Assembly (NCBI GenBank): GCA_050258095.1
Contig: JBLMYD010000145.1
Span: 1 to 24,299 of the forward strand
Reading direction: 5' to 3'
DNA: 24,299 nucleotides
From: VRUE01 sp050258095
Lineage (GTDB): Bacteria; Actinomycetota; Thermoleophilia; Solirubrobacterales; 70-9
Shown here: positions 22,472 through 24,299 of the stretch, in pieces
Layout: the number at the start of each line of letters is the position of its first letter
How positions within the stretch are numbered: the stretch's first letter is position 1
Notes under the pieces: model-generated
The model's database searches: none
The model's input: the letters and a program-made list of their open reading frames with translations, nothing else
Told to the model about the DNA's origin: nothing
Program-made: the position numbers and the translations under genes

Positions 22472-23367
22472 ACGGGGAGCACCTCGGCGTGCACGAGGGC
22501 CTCTTCGATCCGGCGGCGCCGCTGAGGCCGAGCGGCAACCTGCGTCGCAGGCGCGCCGTCAGCCGCGTCGCCGAGTCCGGTGCGACGTTCGCCGCCGTCC
22601 TCGCCGTCGGCGTCCTGGCGATCGTCGTCTACAGCGTCGCCGTTCACGGCGCCGGCGCCCTCAGCCTCGGCTTCCTCCTCGAAGGCGCGCCGAACGGCAT
22701 CGGCCCGGCCCTGGTCGGCACCGCCGAGATCGTCGCGATGGCCGCCCTCTTCGCCGTGCCGCTCGGCGTGCTGGTCGCCCTCTACCTGGTCGAGCTCGGC
22801 GGTGGACGGCTGGCTACGCCGATCAGGATGACGCTCGACGTGATGAACGGCTACCCGTCGATCATCGTCGGCGTCTTCATCTACGCCCTGATCGTCGAAG
22901 CGGTGGGCAGCCAGTCGGCGATCGCGGCCTCGGTGGCGCTGGCGATCATCATGCTGCCGATCGTCGCCCGCGGCACCGAGGAGGTGCTGCGCCTCGTCCC
23001 CGCCGGCCTGCGCGAAGCCTCTGACGCGCTCGGCGTCAGCCGCTGGCGCTCCGTGCTGACGGTGATCCTGCCCAGCGCGGTGGGCGGGATCGCGACGGCG
23101 TCGATCCTCGCCGTCGCCCGCGCCGCCGGCGAGACCGCGCCGCTGATCCTGATCAGCTCGAACAACCCCGGGATCGAAGTCTCGCTCAACCCCTTCGAAG
23201 CGGTGCCGAACATCCCGGTGACGATCTACAGGCTCTCCGAAGAAGCGAACCCGGAAGGCTTCGCCCGGGCCTGGGGCGCCGGCTTCGTCCTGCTCGCCTT
23301 CATCGTGGTCGCCAACGTGCTCGCGCGGGTGCTGCTCGCGCGCAGCCGCCGGAGGATGGCGCGATGA
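22468..23367 (+). CDS. pstA: Phosphate ABC transporter permease PstA
   Basis: The 299-residue protein has ~6 membrane segments (AVLAVGVLAIVVYSVAV, GTAEIVAMAALFAVPLGVLVALYLVE, IIVGVFIYALIVE, ASVALAIIMLPIVARG, a C-terminal GFVLLAFIVVANVLARV). The coupling loop is LREASDALGVSRWRSVLTVILPSA. It contacts PstB through this loop and pairs with PstC to form the channel. The start ATG overlaps the pstC TGA (ATGA), and its own TGA overlaps the pstB start in the same way, so the operon is tightly coupled. Confidence 0.92.
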   Translation: MNGEHLGVHEGLFDPAAPLRPSGNLRRRRAVSRVAESGATFAAVLAVGVLAIVVYSVAVHGAGALSLGFLLEGAPNGIGPALVGTAEIVAMAALFAVPLGVLVALYLVELGGGRLATPIRMTLDVMNGYPSIIVGVFIYALIVEAVGSQSAIAASVALAIIMLPIVARGTEEVLRLVPAGLREASDALGVSRWRSVLTVILPSAVGGIATASILAVARAAGETAPLILISSNNPGIEVSLNPFEAVPNIPVTIYRLSEEANPEGFARAWGAGFVLLAFIVVANVLARVLLARSRRRMAR

Positions 23368-24269
23368 GCACGGTGGAGCCGGAGGTCGAACCGGTGAGCT
23401 TCGAGCCGATCGCGCACGTGCCGCCCTCGCGGGTGCGGATTCAAACCGGTCCGCTCGCCGACGCAGGGCCATCCGCCGGCCGGCGCGAGCTGCCGGTCGA
23501 AGCGGTCTTCGAAGTCGGCGAGATGTCCGTGCACTACGGCGCCAAGCGGGCGCTGCAGGGGGTCAACATGCGCATCCCGCGCAGCCGGATCACGGCGCTG
23601 ATCGGACCGTCGGGGTGCGGCAAGTCGACCTTCATCCGCAGCCTCAACCGGATGAACGACTCGATTCCCGGCTTCAGGCTCGGCGGCGAGGTGCTCTACC
23701 GCGGCCACGACCTCTACGCGGGCAACGTCGACGAGGTCGAGGTGCGGCGGCGGATCGGCATGGTCTTCCAGAAACCGAACCCGTTCCCGAAGTCGATCTA
23801 CGACAACGTCGCCTGGGCGCCGCGCAACCTCGGCCTGCGCCAGGGGCTCGACGAGCGGGTCGAGCGAGCGCTGCGCGGCGCCGCCCTCTGGGACGAGGTG
23901 AAGGACCGCCTCCGCGACAACGCCCTCGGCCTCTCGGGCGGTCAGCAGCAGCGGCTCTGCATCGCGCGGGCGATCGCGATCGAGCCCGACGTGCTCCTGC
24001 TCGACGAGCCGGCCTCGGCACTCGACCCGATCGCGACGGCCTCGATCGAGGAGCTGATGCACAGCCTCAAAGGCCGCTTCACGATCGTGATCGTCACCCA
24101 CAACATGCAACAGGCGGCGCGGGTCGCCGACGAGACGGCCTTCTTCAGCCTCAACGCCGCCGGCGGCGAGCCGGTCGGGACGCTGATCGAGCACGACCGG
24201 ACCGAGACGATCTTCAGCAACCCGGCCGACCCGCGAACGCGCGACTACGTCAGCGGCCGCTTCGGCTGA
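23364..24269 (+). CDS. pstB: Phosphate import ATP-binding protein PstB
   Basis: The 301-residue ATPase powers the PstSCAB importer. It has Walker A GPSGCGKST, Q-loop MVFQKPNPFPKSIYDNV, signature LSGGQQQRLCIARA and Walker B LLLDEPASALDP, then an H-loop IVTHNMQQAARVAD. All match PstB. The first ~45 residues before EVGEMSVHYGAKRALQ are an extra N-terminal stretch of unknown role. Its ATG overlaps the pstA stop by 4 bp (ATGA). No phoU follows within the window. Confidence 0.95.
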   Translation: MSTVEPEVEPVSFEPIAHVPPSRVRIQTGPLADAGPSAGRRELPVEAVFEVGEMSVHYGAKRALQGVNMRIPRSRITALIGPSGCGKSTFIRSLNRMNDSIPGFRLGGEVLYRGHDLYAGNVDEVEVRRRIGMVFQKPNPFPKSIYDNVAWAPRNLGLRQGLDERVERALRGAALWDEVKDRLRDNALGLSGGQQQRLCIARAIAIEPDVLLLDEPASALDPIATASIEELMHSLKGRFTIVIVTHNMQQAARVADETAFFSLNAAGGEPVGTLIEHDRTETIFSNPADPRTRDYVSGRFG

Positions 24270-24280
24270 TTCGGGGACGT

Positions 24281-24299
24281 GGGGGGGGGGGGGGGGGGG
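24281..24299. other. Terminal poly-G run, probable sequencing artefact
   Basis: Bases 24281-24299 are almost entirely G. A homopolymer at the very end of the window, right after the pstB stop, is characteristic of two-colour sequencing artefacts or a contig end. It should not be used for phoU or terminator searches. Confidence 0.75.

Noticed and set aside
24281..24299. Poly-G tract as a biological feature
   Set aside because: A homopolymer at the very end of the sequence is most simply a read or assembly artefact.

Overview
This window is high-GC DNA from an actinobacterium, most likely class Thermoleophilia, order Solirubrobacterales. The evidence is the strong G/C third-position bias, frequent GTG and TTG starts, a tmRNA gene without an encoded CCA, a resuscitation-promoting-factor-like protein, and a pair of cysteine-containing secreted proteins of a kind I associate with Solirubrobacterales. 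The taxonomic call is an inference. The last ~19 bases are a pure G run and look like a read or contig-end artefact.

Left part (1-6270), accessory in character. A proline-rich helix-hairpin-helix protein ends at 608. Its stop codon lies inside a ~111-117 bp element with perfect 22-bp inverted ends. The tmRNA gene (790-1148) follows; its predicted tag is ADHEFALAA. Downstream of tmRNA lies a mosaic of small modules: a BrnT/BrnA-like toxin-antitoxin pair, an RHH/RelE-ParE pair, a methylsuccinyl-CoA dehydrogenase-like gene, an unrecognised helical protein, a VapBC pair, and a degenerate region with an IS110-type start and a frameshifted gene. Four copies of a 28-bp sequence resembling a tRNA T-arm plus 3' end (1884, 2543, 4376, 5540) separate these modules, all in the same orientation as tmRNA. 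A 12-bp sequence directly after the tmRNA end recurs directly after the third copy. The best interpretation is a small cassette array or stacked integrations at the tmRNA 3' end; no integrase is visible here.

Middle part (6270-16654), ordinary chromosomal genes. A leftward set encodes a cysteine-loop phosphatase/rhodanese-like protein, a PrxQ-type peroxiredoxin and a secreted TIM-barrel-like protein. Next come a DUF1697 protein, two tiny coupled membrane proteins, an MBL-fold hydrolase, an OsmC protein, an ABC-F ATPase and a cytochrome P450 convergent with it. Two tandem paralogous secreted proteins follow (14524-15761), with AT-ending codons and many TTA leucines unlike all neighbours, then a hairpin and purU.

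Right part (16654-24299). An Rpf-like protein is bracketed by two perfect ~20-bp-stem hairpins with a shared AACGCGTTT core. A cupredoxin lipoprotein, an HD-domain protein and a small membrane protein follow. The end of the window is a phosphate module: an OmpR/PhoB-type response regulator, a strong palindromic terminator, pstS (leftward), and divergent pstC-pstA-pstB, with both gene junctions overlapping by 4 bp (ATGA). TGTGAA motifs repeating at 11-bp phase occur upstream of the regulator and in the pstS/pstC intergenic region. They suggest that the regulator controls itself and the transporter.
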